Source: Aquibium sp. ELW1220 (GTDB lineage: Bacteria; Pseudomonadota; Alphaproteobacteria; Rhizobiales; Rhizobiaceae). Taken from it: a DNA stretch of 64,000 nt. Shown here piece after piece: positions 54,266 to 63,512 of the stretch; the stretch's first letter is position 1, and each line of letters begins with the position of its first letter. The notes under the pieces were generated by a model, which saw only the letters and a program-made list of their open reading frames with translations, had not been told where the DNA came from and did not search any database. Position numbers and translations under genes: made by a program. The stretch spans positions 21,202 to 85,201 of the forward strand of contig NZ_JAOAOQ010000027.1 in assembly GCF_030398385.1 (NCBI RefSeq). The letters run 5' to 3'.

Positions 54266-55258
54266 CTACCGGATCAGTTCCCGGGCGCGCGCGATCGTCT
54301 CCGGCGGGCTGGCATAGTAGCCCTTCACCAGTTCGTCGATCCGCGCTCCGCCGGTCGCCGAAATCTCGACCTTCAGCGCCTCCGCTTCGGCCAGGAAGGC
54401 CGGGTCGCGGACCATCCGGTCGAAGGCCGCGCGATAGGTCGCGACGATCTCCGGCGAAGCGGCCGACGGAAGCAGGAGCGGATGGTGGAAGGTCAGCGTT
54501 CCCGTGATGGCCTGTATCGCGTCCCGATCGCGCTGCGACGCGGCCAGATCGGAGAGGAGCGGAACCTTCGCCGTGTCCGTGGCCGCATCGGCCACGACCG
54601 TCAGGATGACGTTCACGCTGTCGAGTAACCCCATGGACCGAAGCGAAGAATAGGTCGCGCTACAACGCCCGGCGATCTCGCCGCGCTCGATAGCCGCATC
54701 GATGTCGTTGATGCCCTGAAAACCGGTCACGATGGTGAAGCGGGCGCCGAGGATGGCCTTGACCACTGCCGCATGCAGGTAGGTTGTACTGGCCTTGCCC
54801 GACGCCCCGATCAGGATGTCGCCGGTGCGGAAGTCGTCCACGGTCACCACGCCGCTCTTCCTCCCGGTGATGCAGACGGACGCCTCGTTTCGAAGCCCGC
54901 CGATCCAGCGGAACTCGGACACCCGCAGCTGCTGCATGGCGGGATCGAGAAGCGGTGCGGTGGCCATGGTGGGGCCGACCATGCCGATGACGGAACCGTC
55001 GCCGGGCTCGGAATCCTGCAACATCTCCGTCAGCTTCAGGCTGCCGCCGCCGGGCACGTTCTGCACGACGAAGGACGGATTTCCGTCGAGATGCTTTCCA
55101 AGATGGCGCGCCACCAGTCGCCCGGAGAGGTCGAACCCGCCGCCTGCCGGATAACCGATCTTCAGCGTTATCGTCTCGCCTGCAAGGGCCGGCACCGCGA
55201 GCAGCGCAGCCAGGCCCACGGCCACCATCACACACGAAAACCTGCGCAGCATCGCCAT
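54266..55258 (-). CDS. Tripartite tricarboxylate transporter binding protein, TctC family
   Basis: A 330-residue periplasmic protein with a signal peptide (VMVAVGLAALLAVPALA/GE). The Bug-receptor fold shows ITLKIGYPAGGGFDLSGRLVARHL, FVVQNVPGGGSLKLTEM and GASGKASTTYLHAAVV. It binds a carboxylate for the TctA-TctB fusion downstream. Two Met (55258 and 55252) are possible starts; the second has the better spacing from GGGGGA. It is divergent from the ABC-transporter operon, and the 301-base region between them contains an 18-base palindrome near the operon. Confidence 0.87.
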   Translation of the reverse strand: MAMLRRFSCVMVAVGLAALLAVPALAGETITLKIGYPAGGGFDLSGRLVARHLGKHLDGNPSFVVQNVPGGGSLKLTEMLQDSEPGDGSVIGMVGPTMATAPLLDPAMQQLRVSEFRWIGGLRNEASVCITGRKSGVVTVDDFRTGDILIGASGKASTTYLHAAVVKAILGARFTIVTGFQGINDIDAAIERGEIAGRCSATYSSLRSMGLLDSVNVILTVVADAATDTAKVPLLSDLAASQRDRDAIQAITGTLTFHHPLLLPSAASPEIVATYRAAFDRMVRDPAFLAEAEALKVEISATGGARIDELVKGYYASPPETIARARELIR

Positions 55259-55493
55259 CGTCCCCCTGGTGCCCCGGCCTCGGCGCGCTTTCCCGTCACG
55301 ACCGTGACGCGAACAAGCCGTTGGATGGCGCACGACCCCGCACACCCTAGACCGCCCTCCCCGCGTGTCGCAAGCCGCTGCTGCCGCTTGCGCGCGCAGT
55401 GACGGCGAGCGGGCGGCGTCGCAGTCACCGGCGAGGCAGGCGGATCCCGTCGGTAGGTCGCATCCTCTGCGATCGCATCACAGGGCGATTGAC

Positions 55494-55511
55494 ATGAGGT
55501 ACGTACCTCAT
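55494..55511. promoter_or_regulatory. Perfect 18-base palindrome before the ABC-transporter/DAK operon
   Basis: ATGAGGTACGTACCTCAT is a perfect palindrome 49 bases before the binding-protein ATG. Its GGTAC/GTACC core is reminiscent of GntR-type operators. It probably controls the eight-gene operon to its right. No regulator gene is adjacent. The rest of the 301-base gap shows nothing further. Confidence 0.7.
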
Positions 55512-55559
55512 CTAGCTTCCCTTACGTCGGCGCTCGGCGCCCATACGGGAGGATCAATC

Positions 55560-56885
55560 ATGAGACGTGCCCATCTGGCGGCCACAGCCGCCTTGTCGAT
55601 AACGGCTGCCTTGTCCGCAACGAACGCGCAGGCTGCCGACCTCACTCTGTGCTGGGCTGCCTGGGACCCGGCCAACGCGCTGGTGGAACTGTCCAAGGAG
55701 TTCGAGGCGCAATCCGGCCACACGATGAAGTTCGAGTTCGTGCCCTGGCCCAACTTCGCCGACCGCATGCTCAACGAGCTCAACTCGGGCGGCAAGCTCT
55801 GCGGTCTGATGATCGGCGACAGCCAGTGGATCGGCGGTTCGGCCGAGAACGGCCACTACGTCAAGCTCAACGACTTCTTCGATGCCAACGGCATCAAGAT
55901 GAGCGACTTCATCGACGCCACGGTGACCGGCTATTCGGAATGGCCGAAGAACACGCCCAACTACTGGGCCCTGCCCGCCTTCGGCGACGTCGTCGGCTGG
56001 ACCTACCGCAAGGACTGGTTCGAGAAGCCGGAACTGCAGGCCGCCTTCAAGGAAAAGTACGGCCGCGACCTCGGCGTACCGGCGACCTTCGCCGAGCTGA
56101 AGGATATCGCCGAGTTCTTCCAGGGCCGCGAGGTCGACGGAAAGACGGTCTACGGCGCCTCGATCTACACCGAGCGCGGCTCCGAGGGCATCACCATGGG
56201 CGCCATGGACGTGCTCTACTCCTTCGGCTTCAGGTACGAGAACCCCGACAAGCCCTACGACATGGACGGCTTCGTCAACGGACCGGGTGCGGTCGCAGGT
56301 CTCGAGTACTACAAGGCGCTCTACGACTGCTGCACGCCGCCCGGCTCGTCCAACGGCTACATGTCGGAAGGCATCGACGCCTTCAAGTCGGGCCAGGTCG
56401 CGCTGCAGATGAACTTCGCCTTCACCTGGCCGGGCTTCGAGAGCGACGCGAACGTGGGCGGCGGCAAGACGGGCTATTTCGTCAACCCGGCCGGCCCCGA
56501 CGGCGACCAGTTCGCCCAGCTCGGCGGTCAGGGCATCTCGGTCGTTTCCTACTCCGAGAAGCAGGACGCCGCGCTCGAATACATCAAGTGGTTCGCCCAG
56601 CCGGCGGTGCAGGCCAAGTGGTGGGAAATGGGCGGCTTCTCCTGCCTGAAGGCGGTGACGCTCGACCCGGCCTTCCCGCAGAGCCAGCCCTATGCGCAGA
56701 CCTTCCTCGACTCGATGGCCGTGGTGAAGGATTTCTGGGCCGAGCCGAGCTATGCGACACTGCTGCAGGCCAGCCAGCGCCGCTTCCACGACTATGTCGT
56801 CGCCGGCAACGGCACGGCCAAGGAGGCGCTCGACGGGCTCGTGGCCGACTGGACCGAAACCTTCGAGGACGATGGCAAGCTCTAG
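55560..56885 (+). CDS. Carbohydrate ABC transporter substrate-binding protein
   Basis: A 441-residue periplasmic protein of the SBP_bac_1 type, with a signal peptide ending SATNAQA/ADLT. Typical elements are ELSKEFEAQSGHTMKFEFVP, the aromatic segments DSQWIGGSAENGHYVKLND and YWALPAFGDVVGWTYRKDWF, and AAFKSGQVALQMNFAFTWPG-like DAFKSGQVALQMNFAF. It heads a unit with two permeases, two ATPases and a dihydroxyacetone kinase, so the ligand is probably a polyol or short ketose. The start at 55560 follows GGGAGGATCAATC and gives a signal peptide; the upstream open frame crosses the operator palindrome. Confidence 0.9.
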   Translation: MRRAHLAATAALSITAALSATNAQAADLTLCWAAWDPANALVELSKEFEAQSGHTMKFEFVPWPNFADRMLNELNSGGKLCGLMIGDSQWIGGSAENGHYVKLNDFFDANGIKMSDFIDATVTGYSEWPKNTPNYWALPAFGDVVGWTYRKDWFEKPELQAAFKEKYGRDLGVPATFAELKDIAEFFQGREVDGKTVYGASIYTERGSEGITMGAMDVLYSFGFRYENPDKPYDMDGFVNGPGAVAGLEYYKALYDCCTPPGSSNGYMSEGIDAFKSGQVALQMNFAFTWPGFESDANVGGGKTGYFVNPAGPDGDQFAQLGGQGISVVSYSEKQDAALEYIKWFAQPAVQAKWWEMGGFSCLKAVTLDPAFPQSQPYAQTFLDSMAVVKDFWAEPSYATLLQASQRRFHDYVVAGNGTAKEALDGLVADWTETFEDDGKL

Positions 56886-56969
56886 CCGCCGGCCTCACCG
56901 ACCATCCCGGGCGGGGCCGACCCGCTCCGCCCGGGTTCAAAGCGATCATCCAGAACGGGCCTGGCCGTC

Positions 56970-57917
56970 ATGACCGACGACATCATCAGCCGCGAGCGGG
57001 CCGCCGCGCCGGGCGCGCTGCGGCGCCGGATAGGCGGTCTCTCCGACCGCGCGCTGGCCTGGATCTTCATCGTTCCGACGATCCTGCTGCTGCTCGCCAT
57101 CAACATCTTTCCGCTGATCTGGACGATCAGGCTGAGCCTCACCAACTACCGCGCCAACCGCACCAATGCCGAACTCGAATGGGTCGGCCTGCGCAATTAC
57201 GAGCGCATCCTGACAGATCCCGACATCTGGAACTCGATGCAGGCGACGGCGCATTTCCTGGTCTGGACGCTGGTCTTCCAGGTGCTGATCGGCTTTTCGC
57301 TCGCCTACCTGATCAACAAGAAGTTCAAGGGCAACGATCTCTGGACGACGATCATCGTCCTGCCCATGATGCTCTCGCCCGCGGTGGTGGGCAATTTCTG
57401 GACCTTCCTCTACCAGCCGCAGATCGGCCTGTTCAACTACGTGGTGGCCTTCGTCTCGGGCGTCGACCCGTCCTCCTTCTCGATGATCGGCGACGTCAGG
57501 CTTGCACCCTGGTCGATCGTCATCGTCGACACCTGGATGTGGACGCCCTTCGTGATGCTGATCTGCCTCGCCGGTCTGCGCTCGATCCCCGACTACATCT
57601 ACGAAGCGGCCGAGGTGGATCGGGCGTCCCGGTGGCGCCAGTTCTGGACCATCACCATCCCCATGGTGCTGCCCTTCCTGATGCTCGCCGTGCTGTTTCG
57701 CGGCATCGAGAACTTCAAGATGTTCGACCTCGTGGTGCAGCTCACCGGCGGCGGCCCGGGCAGCATCACGGAGCTGACCTCGATCAACCTCAAGCGCGAG
57801 GCCTTCGAGAAGTGGCGGACAGGCTATTCCTCCGCCTATGCAATCATCCTGTTCGTGACGGTTTTCGGCCTCGCCTCGATCTACGTGAAGGCGCTGAACA
57901 AGGTGAAGGAACGATGA
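56970..57917 (+). CDS. Carbohydrate ABC transporter permease (MalF-like)
   Basis: A 315-residue BPD_transp_1 permease with six main helices: IFIVPTILLLLAINIFPLIW, FLVWTLVFQVLIGFSLAYL, TIIVLPMMLSPAVVGNFWTF and so on. The coupling motif is YEAAEVDRASRWRQFWTITIPM. It belongs to the MalF/UgpA side of the transporter. It starts 85 bases after the binding-protein gene, and its stop overlaps the next start (ATGA). Confidence 0.92.
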   Translation: MTDDIISRERAAAPGALRRRIGGLSDRALAWIFIVPTILLLLAINIFPLIWTIRLSLTNYRANRTNAELEWVGLRNYERILTDPDIWNSMQATAHFLVWTLVFQVLIGFSLAYLINKKFKGNDLWTTIIVLPMMLSPAVVGNFWTFLYQPQIGLFNYVVAFVSGVDPSSFSMIGDVRLAPWSIVIVDTWMWTPFVMLICLAGLRSIPDYIYEAAEVDRASRWRQFWTITIPMVLPFLMLAVLFRGIENFKMFDLVVQLTGGGPGSITELTSINLKREAFEKWRTGYSSAYAIILFVTVFGLASIYVKALNKVKER

Positions 57918-58849
57918 ACCATTCCGTCACCGAGCCGTCCCGGCTGCAGAAATGGTGCGCCGGCATCCTCGTCGTCGGCTATGCGCTGGTGACGATCATG
58001 CCGCTGGCCTGGATCATCGCCACAGGCTTCAAGTCGCCCGGCGACGCCATCGCCTATCCGCCGAAGCTGATCTACGAGCCGACGCTGGAAGGCTACGTCA
58101 ACCTGTTCACCACCCGCTCGCGGGCGACGCCGGAGACGCTGGCCCAGCTCGGCCCGCCGGAGACCTGGTACGACGCCATCGTGCGCCAGTACGACATGGT
58201 GATCTCAGGACCCAGCCGCTATGGCGAGCGCTTCGTCAACTCCGTCATCATCGGCTTCGGCTCCACCTTCCTGTCGATCTTCCTGGGCACGCTGGCGGCC
58301 TACGCCTTCTCGCGCTTCAAGGTGCCGCTGAAGGACGACCTGATGTTCTTCATCCTGTCGACGCGCATGATGCCGCCGATCGCGGTGGCGATCCCGATCT
58401 TCCTGATGTTCCGCCAGCTCGGCCTGTCGGACACCCATCTCGGCATGATCCTGCTCTACACGGCGGTGAACCTGTCGCTCTCGGTCTGGCTGCTCAAGGG
58501 CTTCATCGACGAGATCCCGGTCGAATACGAGGAGGCGGCGCTGATCGACGGCTACACACGCTTCCAGGCCTTCTACAAGGTGGTGCTGCCGCAGGCGACG
58601 ACCGGCATCGCCTCCACCGCCATCTTCTGCCTGATCTTCGCCTGGAACGAATATGCATTCGCCGTGCTCCTGACCTCGGGCACCGCGCAGACTGCGCCAC
58701 CCTTCATCCCCACCATCATCGGCGTCGGCAAGGACTGGCCGGCGGTGGCGGCGGGCGCCACGCTGTTCCTGGTGCCGGTGATGGTCTTCACCATCCTCCT
58801 GCGCAAGCACCTGTTGCGCGGCATCACCTTCGGCGCGGTGCGCAAATGA
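57914..58849 (+). CDS. Carbohydrate ABC transporter permease (MalG-like)
   Basis: A 311-residue permease with six helices. The coupling motif is YEEAALIDGYTRFQAFYKVVLPQA, and the conserved LPGYAF-like regions include IGFGSTFLSIFLGTLAAYAF. A longer first periplasmic loop (residues 50-105) distinguishes it from MalG. It overlaps the preceding permease gene by four bases and the following small gene by four bases, so translation of all three is coupled. Confidence 0.92.
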   Translation: MNHSVTEPSRLQKWCAGILVVGYALVTIMPLAWIIATGFKSPGDAIAYPPKLIYEPTLEGYVNLFTTRSRATPETLAQLGPPETWYDAIVRQYDMVISGPSRYGERFVNSVIIGFGSTFLSIFLGTLAAYAFSRFKVPLKDDLMFFILSTRMMPPIAVAIPIFLMFRQLGLSDTHLGMILLYTAVNLSLSVWLLKGFIDEIPVEYEEAALIDGYTRFQAFYKVVLPQATTGIASTAIFCLIFAWNEYAFAVLLTSGTAQTAPPFIPTIIGVGKDWPAVAAGATLFLVPVMVFTILLRKHLLRGITFGAVRK

Positions 58850-59034
58850 GAGGCTTCGTCAACGGCCTGATCCGCCTGCGCCGCGGCCCATGGGAAACGG
58901 TCGCGACCGTGCTGATCGCGGCGGGCGTCGTCATGCTCATGCAGCCCTTCGCGCTCGCGGCCTATACCTGGTCCTTCGCGGTGACGCTGACCGGCACGGT
59001 GATGTTCATCGTCGTCAGCCATTTTCCGGAATGA
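58846..59034 (+). CDS. Small membrane protein in the ABC-transporter operon
   Basis: A 62-residue protein with two hydrophobic helices (ATVLIAAGVVMLMQPFALAA; WSFAVTLTGTVMFIVVSHF). It overlaps both neighbours by four bases, which strongly supports its being translated. Its position and size recall the small DUF2160-type membrane protein of rhizobial glycerol transporter operons, but I do not see enough similarity to assign that family. It may be an accessory subunit of the transporter. Confidence 0.75.
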   Translation: MRGFVNGLIRLRRGPWETVATVLIAAGVVMLMQPFALAAYTWSFAVTLTGTVMFIVVSHFPE

Positions 59035-59483
59035 CCGGCATGACCGACGTCCTCGCCCCCGAGATACCTCCCGCGGTCTGCGCCGCTTTCGATGCCTTTC
59101 CGGCGCCGGCCCGGTACCGGCTGCTGGAGCTGCGCCGGATCGTCTTCCGCGTGGCGAAGGAGAAAGGCGTCGGCCCCTTGACCGAAACGCTCAAATGGGG
59201 CGAACCCGCCTACCTCACCGAGGCCACGCGTGCAGGAACGACGATCCGTCTCGGTTGGCATCGCAACACGCCTGACCACGTCGCGATCTACGTGAACTGC
59301 CGAACCAACCTCGTGGACCGCTTCAGAGCGACCTTCTTCGATGCGGTGGAATGCGCCGGCAACCGCGCGCTGCTGCAGCGGATCGACGGCCCCACAGAGA
59401 CGGGCATCCTGGCGATCTGCATCGGGATGGCGCTGACCTACCACCACGACAAGGCCGTCGAAGGCGTTTGTGCACATGGCTGA
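59031..59483 (+). CDS. DUF1801 (YdhG-like) protein inserted in the ABC-transporter operon
   Basis: A 150-residue protein with the DUF1801 pattern: RYRLLELRRIVFRVAKEKGV, then ETLKWGEPAYLT and RLGWHRNTPDHVAIYVNCRT. The family is small, soluble and of unknown function. The start at 59031 overlaps the preceding stop (ATGA), and its end overlaps the next ATPase start by eight bases. Its tight packing inside a transport operon is unusual for DUF1801 and hints at recruitment to the pathway or at chance capture. Confidence 0.78.
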   Translation: MTGMTDVLAPEIPPAVCAAFDAFPAPARYRLLELRRIVFRVAKEKGVGPLTETLKWGEPAYLTEATRAGTTIRLGWHRNTPDHVAIYVNCRTNLVDRFRATFFDAVECAGNRALLQRIDGPTETGILAICIGMALTYHHDKAVEGVCAHG

Positions 59484-60594
59484 AATCGTGATCCGCAACC
59501 TGCGCAAGGAGTTCGGCAGCTTCACCGCCGTCAAGGGGTCGAGCTTCACCATCGCCGATGGCGAGTTCTTCATGCTGCTCGGCCCGTCGGGCTGCGGCAA
59601 GACGACGACGCTGCGCATGATCGCCGGGCTGGAGCTGCCGACCTCCGGGCAGATCCTTCTCGACGGCAAGGACGTTGCCAACATGCGGGCGAGCGCACGC
59701 GACATCGCCTTCGTGTTCCAGATGTTTGCGCTCTACCCGCACATGAACGTGCGCCGCAACATCTCCTACCCGCTGGTCAGCCAGGGCGTGCCGCGCGCCG
59801 AGGTCCGCACGCGGGTGGCCGAGATCGCCCGCATCCTCGGCATCGAGGCGATTCTCGACCGGCCGGTGGGCGGACTGTCGGCCGGCGACCGCCAGCGCGT
59901 CGCGCTCGGCCGCGCCATCGTGCGCCGGCCCAAGGCCTTCCTGATGGACGAGCCGCTCGGGGCGCTCGACGCGGAGTTCCGCGAGCACATGGCCGAGGAG
60001 CTGCGCGCCCTGCACGACCGCATGGGCGCCACCACCGTCTACGTCACCCACGACCAGCTCGAGGCCATGCAGATGGGCGACAAGATCGTCGTCATGAACC
60101 ATGGCGTGGTCGAACAATGGGGCACGCCGCAGGACATCTACGACGAGCCGGCGACATTGTTCGTGGCCGAGTTCATCGGCTCGCCGCCGATGAATTTTCT
60201 GCGATTCGACGCGGCCGTGCCCGAAGGCGCGACCAGCGTGTGGCTGTCGGGCGTCGAGATCCCGGTGCCGCTGGCGAAGGAAGCGACCCGTGGGGCGAAG
60301 GCCGTGCTCGGCGTGCGGCCGGAGCACGTCCGGCTCGACGACTCGGCACCTTACCGCGGCGGTGTGGTGGCCGCCGAGTATCTCGGCACGACGCAGATCG
60401 TCACGCTCGACACGCCCAACGGCATCGTCAAGGCGCGCATCGCCTCGTCCGAAAGCGTGCATGTGGGCGAGCCCGTCGGCCTGACCTTCAACACGCAGAC
60501 GCTGTCGCTCTTCGACGCCGGCACCGGGATTGCGCTTGCCGTCGAACGGCCGATGCGGCGCGGCGCGCAGCCGCGGGAGAACGCCCATGGCTGA
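59476..60594 (+). CDS. ABC transporter ATP-binding protein 1 (UgpC/MalK type) with altered signature
   Basis: A 372-residue MalK-type ATPase. Walker A is GPSGCGKTT, Walker B is AFLMDEP, the switch His is in VYVTHDQLEAMQMG and a C-terminal TOBE domain is present (GVRPEHVRL). The ABC signature reads LSAGDRQRVALG instead of the usual LSGGQ-QRVA, so the Gly-Gln pair is changed to Ala-Asp. In this asymmetric system it would pair with the second ATPase, which keeps LSGGE. The ATG at 59476 is preferred over a GTG at 59470. Confidence 0.9.
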   Translation: MAEIVIRNLRKEFGSFTAVKGSSFTIADGEFFMLLGPSGCGKTTTLRMIAGLELPTSGQILLDGKDVANMRASARDIAFVFQMFALYPHMNVRRNISYPLVSQGVPRAEVRTRVAEIARILGIEAILDRPVGGLSAGDRQRVALGRAIVRRPKAFLMDEPLGALDAEFREHMAEELRALHDRMGATTVYVTHDQLEAMQMGDKIVVMNHGVVEQWGTPQDIYDEPATLFVAEFIGSPPMNFLRFDAAVPEGATSVWLSGVEIPVPLAKEATRGAKAVLGVRPEHVRLDDSAPYRGGVVAAEYLGTTQIVTLDTPNGIVKARIASSESVHVGEPVGLTFNTQTLSLFDAGTGIALAVERPMRRGAQPRENAHG

Positions 60595-61588
60595 CGTCGT
60601 TCTCAGGGGCGTCTCCAAGGCCTTCGGCGCGACCGTCGCCGTCGACGCCATGGATCTCTCCGTGCCCGACGGCGCTTTCGTCGTGCTGCTCGGCCCCACG
60701 GGCGCGGGCAAGACCACGACGCTGCGCCTCATCGCCGGGCTGGAGAGGCCGGATTCGGGAGAGATCTCGATCGGCGGGCGCAGCGTAGTTTCCGACACGC
60801 CCGCCGAGCGCAACGTCGCGATGGTGTTCCAGCAGTATTCGCTCTATCCGCATCTGACCGTGCGCCAGAACCTCGCCTTCCCCCTCCAGTCGCCGCTGCT
60901 GCGCACGCCCCCGGACGTGATCGAGCGGCGCATCCGGGAGGTCGCGGAGGTGCTGCGGATCGCCCACAAGCTGGACAACAAGGCGACCGCACTCTCGGGC
61001 GGCGAGATGCAGCGCGTCTCGATCGGCCGCGCGCTGGTGCGCAAGCCGCAGGTCTTCCTGATGGACGAGCCGCTGTCGTCGCTGGACGCCAAGCTGCGCG
61101 CCGACCTGCGCATCGAACTGAAACGCATCCAGGCCGACCTCGGCGCAACGGTGATCTACGTCACCCACGACCAGATCGAAGCCATGACCATGGCCACCCA
61201 TGTCGGCGTGCTCGATGCCGGCCGGCTGGTACAGTTCGGCACGCCGCGCGCGATCTACGAGGCGCCGGTCAGCCTCACCGTCGCGCAGCGCCTCGGCCAG
61301 CCGCGCATCAACACCCTGCCCGCCACGCTGTTTGGCCAGGCGCCGGCCGGTGCCGCCTTCATCGGCCTGCGGCCCGAGCACATCCGCCAGGACGCGGCGG
61401 ACGGGCGCGAGGCCCGCGTGACGCGCGTCGAGCATCTCGGCGACCAGACGCGCCTGCATCTCGTCGTCGACGGCCACCCGGTGGTGACGCTTGCCGACCC
61501 GCACACGCCGCTGCTACCCGGCGCCACGCTGCGCATCGCGCCGAACGACCCGCTCTTTTTCGCCGCCGACGGCACCCGTATCGCTTGA
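60587..61588 (+). CDS. ABC transporter ATP-binding protein 2 (UgpC/MalK type)
   Basis: A 333-residue ATPase with Walker A GPTGAGKTT, Q-loop FQQYSLYPH, signature LSGGEMQRVSIGRAL, Walker B VFLMDEPLSSLD and switch His in VTHDQIEAMTMA. A TOBE region follows (GLRPEHIRQ). It overlaps the first ATPase gene by eight bases. Two different ATPases in one importer also occur in the rhizobial glycerol (GlpST) system; here one of the two has a non-standard signature. Confidence 0.92.
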   Translation: MADVVLRGVSKAFGATVAVDAMDLSVPDGAFVVLLGPTGAGKTTTLRLIAGLERPDSGEISIGGRSVVSDTPAERNVAMVFQQYSLYPHLTVRQNLAFPLQSPLLRTPPDVIERRIREVAEVLRIAHKLDNKATALSGGEMQRVSIGRALVRKPQVFLMDEPLSSLDAKLRADLRIELKRIQADLGATVIYVTHDQIEAMTMATHVGVLDAGRLVQFGTPRAIYEAPVSLTVAQRLGQPRINTLPATLFGQAPAGAAFIGLRPEHIRQDAADGREARVTRVEHLGDQTRLHLVVDGHPVVTLADPHTPLLPGATLRIAPNDPLFFAADGTRIA

Positions 61589-61599
61589 GGAGAAGCCGC

Positions 61600-63237
61600 A
61601 TGACCCAGTTTTTCAACAACAAGGACACGGTGGTCGTGGAGGCGCTCGACGGCTTCCTGCGCGGCGCGGGCGGGCGGATCGCCAGGCTCGATGGCTATCC
61701 GCACATCAAGGTCGCGGTGCGCACCGACTGGGACCGCTCCAAGGTCGCCATCGTCTCGGGCGGCGGCTCCGGCCACGAGCCCGCCCATGCCGGCTTCGTC
61801 GGCCAGGGCATGCTGACGGCCGCCGTCTGCGGCGACGTCTTCGCCTCGCCTTCGGTCGATGCCGTGCTCGCCGCCATCCTGACCGTGACCGGCAAGGCCG
61901 GCTGCCTGCTGATCGTCAAGAACTACACCGGCGACCGGCTGAACTTCGGCCTGGCTGCCGAGCGGGCGCGCACCTTCGGCCTGTCGGTCAACATGGTGAT
62001 CGTCGACGACGACGTGGCGCTGCCCGACCTGCCGCAGGCGCGCGGCGTGGCCGGCACGCTGTTCGTCCACAAGATCGCCGGCGCGCTGGCAGAGGCCGGC
62101 GAGAGCCTCGAAGCCGTCACCGCGGCAGCGCGGCGCACCATCGACGGCGTCATCTCGATCGGCATGTCGCTCGACACCTGCACCATCCCGGGCTCGCCCA
62201 AGCACGACCGCATCGCGGCCGGCTTCGCCGAGCTCGGCCTCGGCATTCATGGCGAAGCCGGCGCCGAGCAGGTGGTCTTCGAGAATGCGCGCCAGGCGAT
62301 GGAGATGGTGATCGACCGGCTCGCCGCGCGATTGAAGCCCGGCCCGCACGTGGCGCTGCTCAACAATCTCGGCGGCGCGACGCAGCTCGAGATGTCGGTG
62401 CTCGCCGAGGAACTCGCACGCTCGCCCATTGCCGACCAGATCCGCTTCATCGTCGGGCCGGCGGCGATGATGACATCCCTCGACATGCAGGGCTTCTCGC
62501 TCTCGCTGATGCCGCTGACCAAGGAAGCCGAAGCCGCCCTCCTGGCGAAGGTGGCGCCATGGGCCTGGCCGGGGCTCGCCCCCTTCGGCAAGGTGGAGGT
62601 GATGCCCCTGCCCGACGGGCTGACGCCGATCCAGCCGATGCCTTCGGCGCATCCGGACCGGCGGGCGCTGCTCAAGTCGTGCTGCGACATCCTGATTGCC
62701 GCCGAGGCCGACCTCAACGTGCTCGATTCGCGCGCGGGCGACGGCGACACCGGCACCACGCTCGCCACCGCCGCGCGGGCTCTGGTGGCCGCCCTCGACC
62801 GCCTGCCGCTCGCCGACCTCACCCAGCTCTACCGGGCGATCGGCATGGAACTGTCGCAGACCATGGGCGGCTCGTCGGGCGTGCTGCTCGCCATCTTCTT
62901 CACCGCCGCGGGCGATGCCTCGGCCGGCGGCAAGGACTGGATCTCGGCGCTGAAGGCGGGGCTGGCGCGGATCCGCCAGGTGGGCGGTGCCGAGCCCGGC
63001 GACCGGACGATGATCGACGCGCTGGTGCCGGCGCTCGAGACCCTGCCGGAGGGCGTCGCCGCAGCGGCGGCGGCGGCACGCGCGGGCGCCGATGCCACCG
63101 GTGGCATGCGCAAGGCCAAGGCCGGACGCGCCAGCTATATTTCCGAGGACCGCCTGAAGGGCGTCAACGATCCCGGCGCCGAGGCGGTGGCGCGGCTGCT
63201 GGAGAAGCTGCGCGACGGGACCGCCGCGACGGCCTAG
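61600..63237 (+). CDS. ATP-dependent dihydroxyacetone kinase (DhaK-DhaL fusion)
   Basis: A 545-residue enzyme. Residues 1-330 are DhaK: VSGGGSGHEPAHAGFVG, KNYTGDRLNFGLA, and the His that binds substrate covalently is H217 in LGIHGEAG. Residues 355-545 are DhaL: the Mg-ATP aspartates D376, D381 and D383 in LDSRAGDGDTGTT, then TMGGSSGVL. It phosphorylates dihydroxyacetone or a related ketose (for example an erythrulose or other ketotetrose) with ATP. It is the last gene of the transport operon, 11 bases after the second ATPase, and so tells the nature of the imported carbon source. The start at 61600 follows GAGGAG. Confidence 0.93.
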   Translation: MTQFFNNKDTVVVEALDGFLRGAGGRIARLDGYPHIKVAVRTDWDRSKVAIVSGGGSGHEPAHAGFVGQGMLTAAVCGDVFASPSVDAVLAAILTVTGKAGCLLIVKNYTGDRLNFGLAAERARTFGLSVNMVIVDDDVALPDLPQARGVAGTLFVHKIAGALAEAGESLEAVTAAARRTIDGVISIGMSLDTCTIPGSPKHDRIAAGFAELGLGIHGEAGAEQVVFENARQAMEMVIDRLAARLKPGPHVALLNNLGGATQLEMSVLAEELARSPIADQIRFIVGPAAMMTSLDMQGFSLSLMPLTKEAEAALLAKVAPWAWPGLAPFGKVEVMPLPDGLTPIQPMPSAHPDRRALLKSCCDILIAAEADLNVLDSRAGDGDTGTTLATAARALVAALDRLPLADLTQLYRAIGMELSQTMGGSSGVLLAIFFTAAGDASAGGKDWISALKAGLARIRQVGGAEPGDRTMIDALVPALETLPEGVAAAAAAARAGADATGGMRKAKAGRASYISEDRLKGVNDPGAEAVARLLEKLRDGTAATA

Positions 63238-63445
63238 CGGCAGGCCGCGGCGCCCGTTGCAACGGCCGCGGCCGGAGGACTCACACGCGCCTTCCCTGCA
63301 CGTCGTCGTCCCGGACGGAGCAGTCCGACGGCCATCGCGCAGATCCGAGGATTCCCGCCGCGAGCGGGGTCGACGAGCGGGATGATGGAGAAGGGGCGGC
63401 GACCTGCAGGACTGTTCTGCATTGGATCGCCCGGCGGAAACGGCG

Positions 63446-63512
63446 AGGCATGGATCCCGGATACGCCGTCCTTCGCTGCGCTCGGACGTCGTTCCGGGAT
63501 GACGAAGGCGGT
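63446..63512. repeat. Palindromic intergenic repeat, copy 1
   Basis: The segment starts with GGCATGGATCCCGGAT and ends with TTCCGGGATGACG, so its ends are near inverted repeats (ATCCCGG/CCGGGAT). The middle carries CGCTGCGCTCGG. It resembles the short palindromic repeats common in rhizobial intergenic DNA. The whole 63238-63888 stretch has no gene that I can support. Confidence 0.7.

Noticed and set aside
55649..58849. A 1066-codon open frame running through the binding-protein gene into the second permease
   Set aside because: Only its last 311 codons are a real gene (permease at 57914). The upstream part is an out-of-frame shadow of the binding-protein and first-permease genes.
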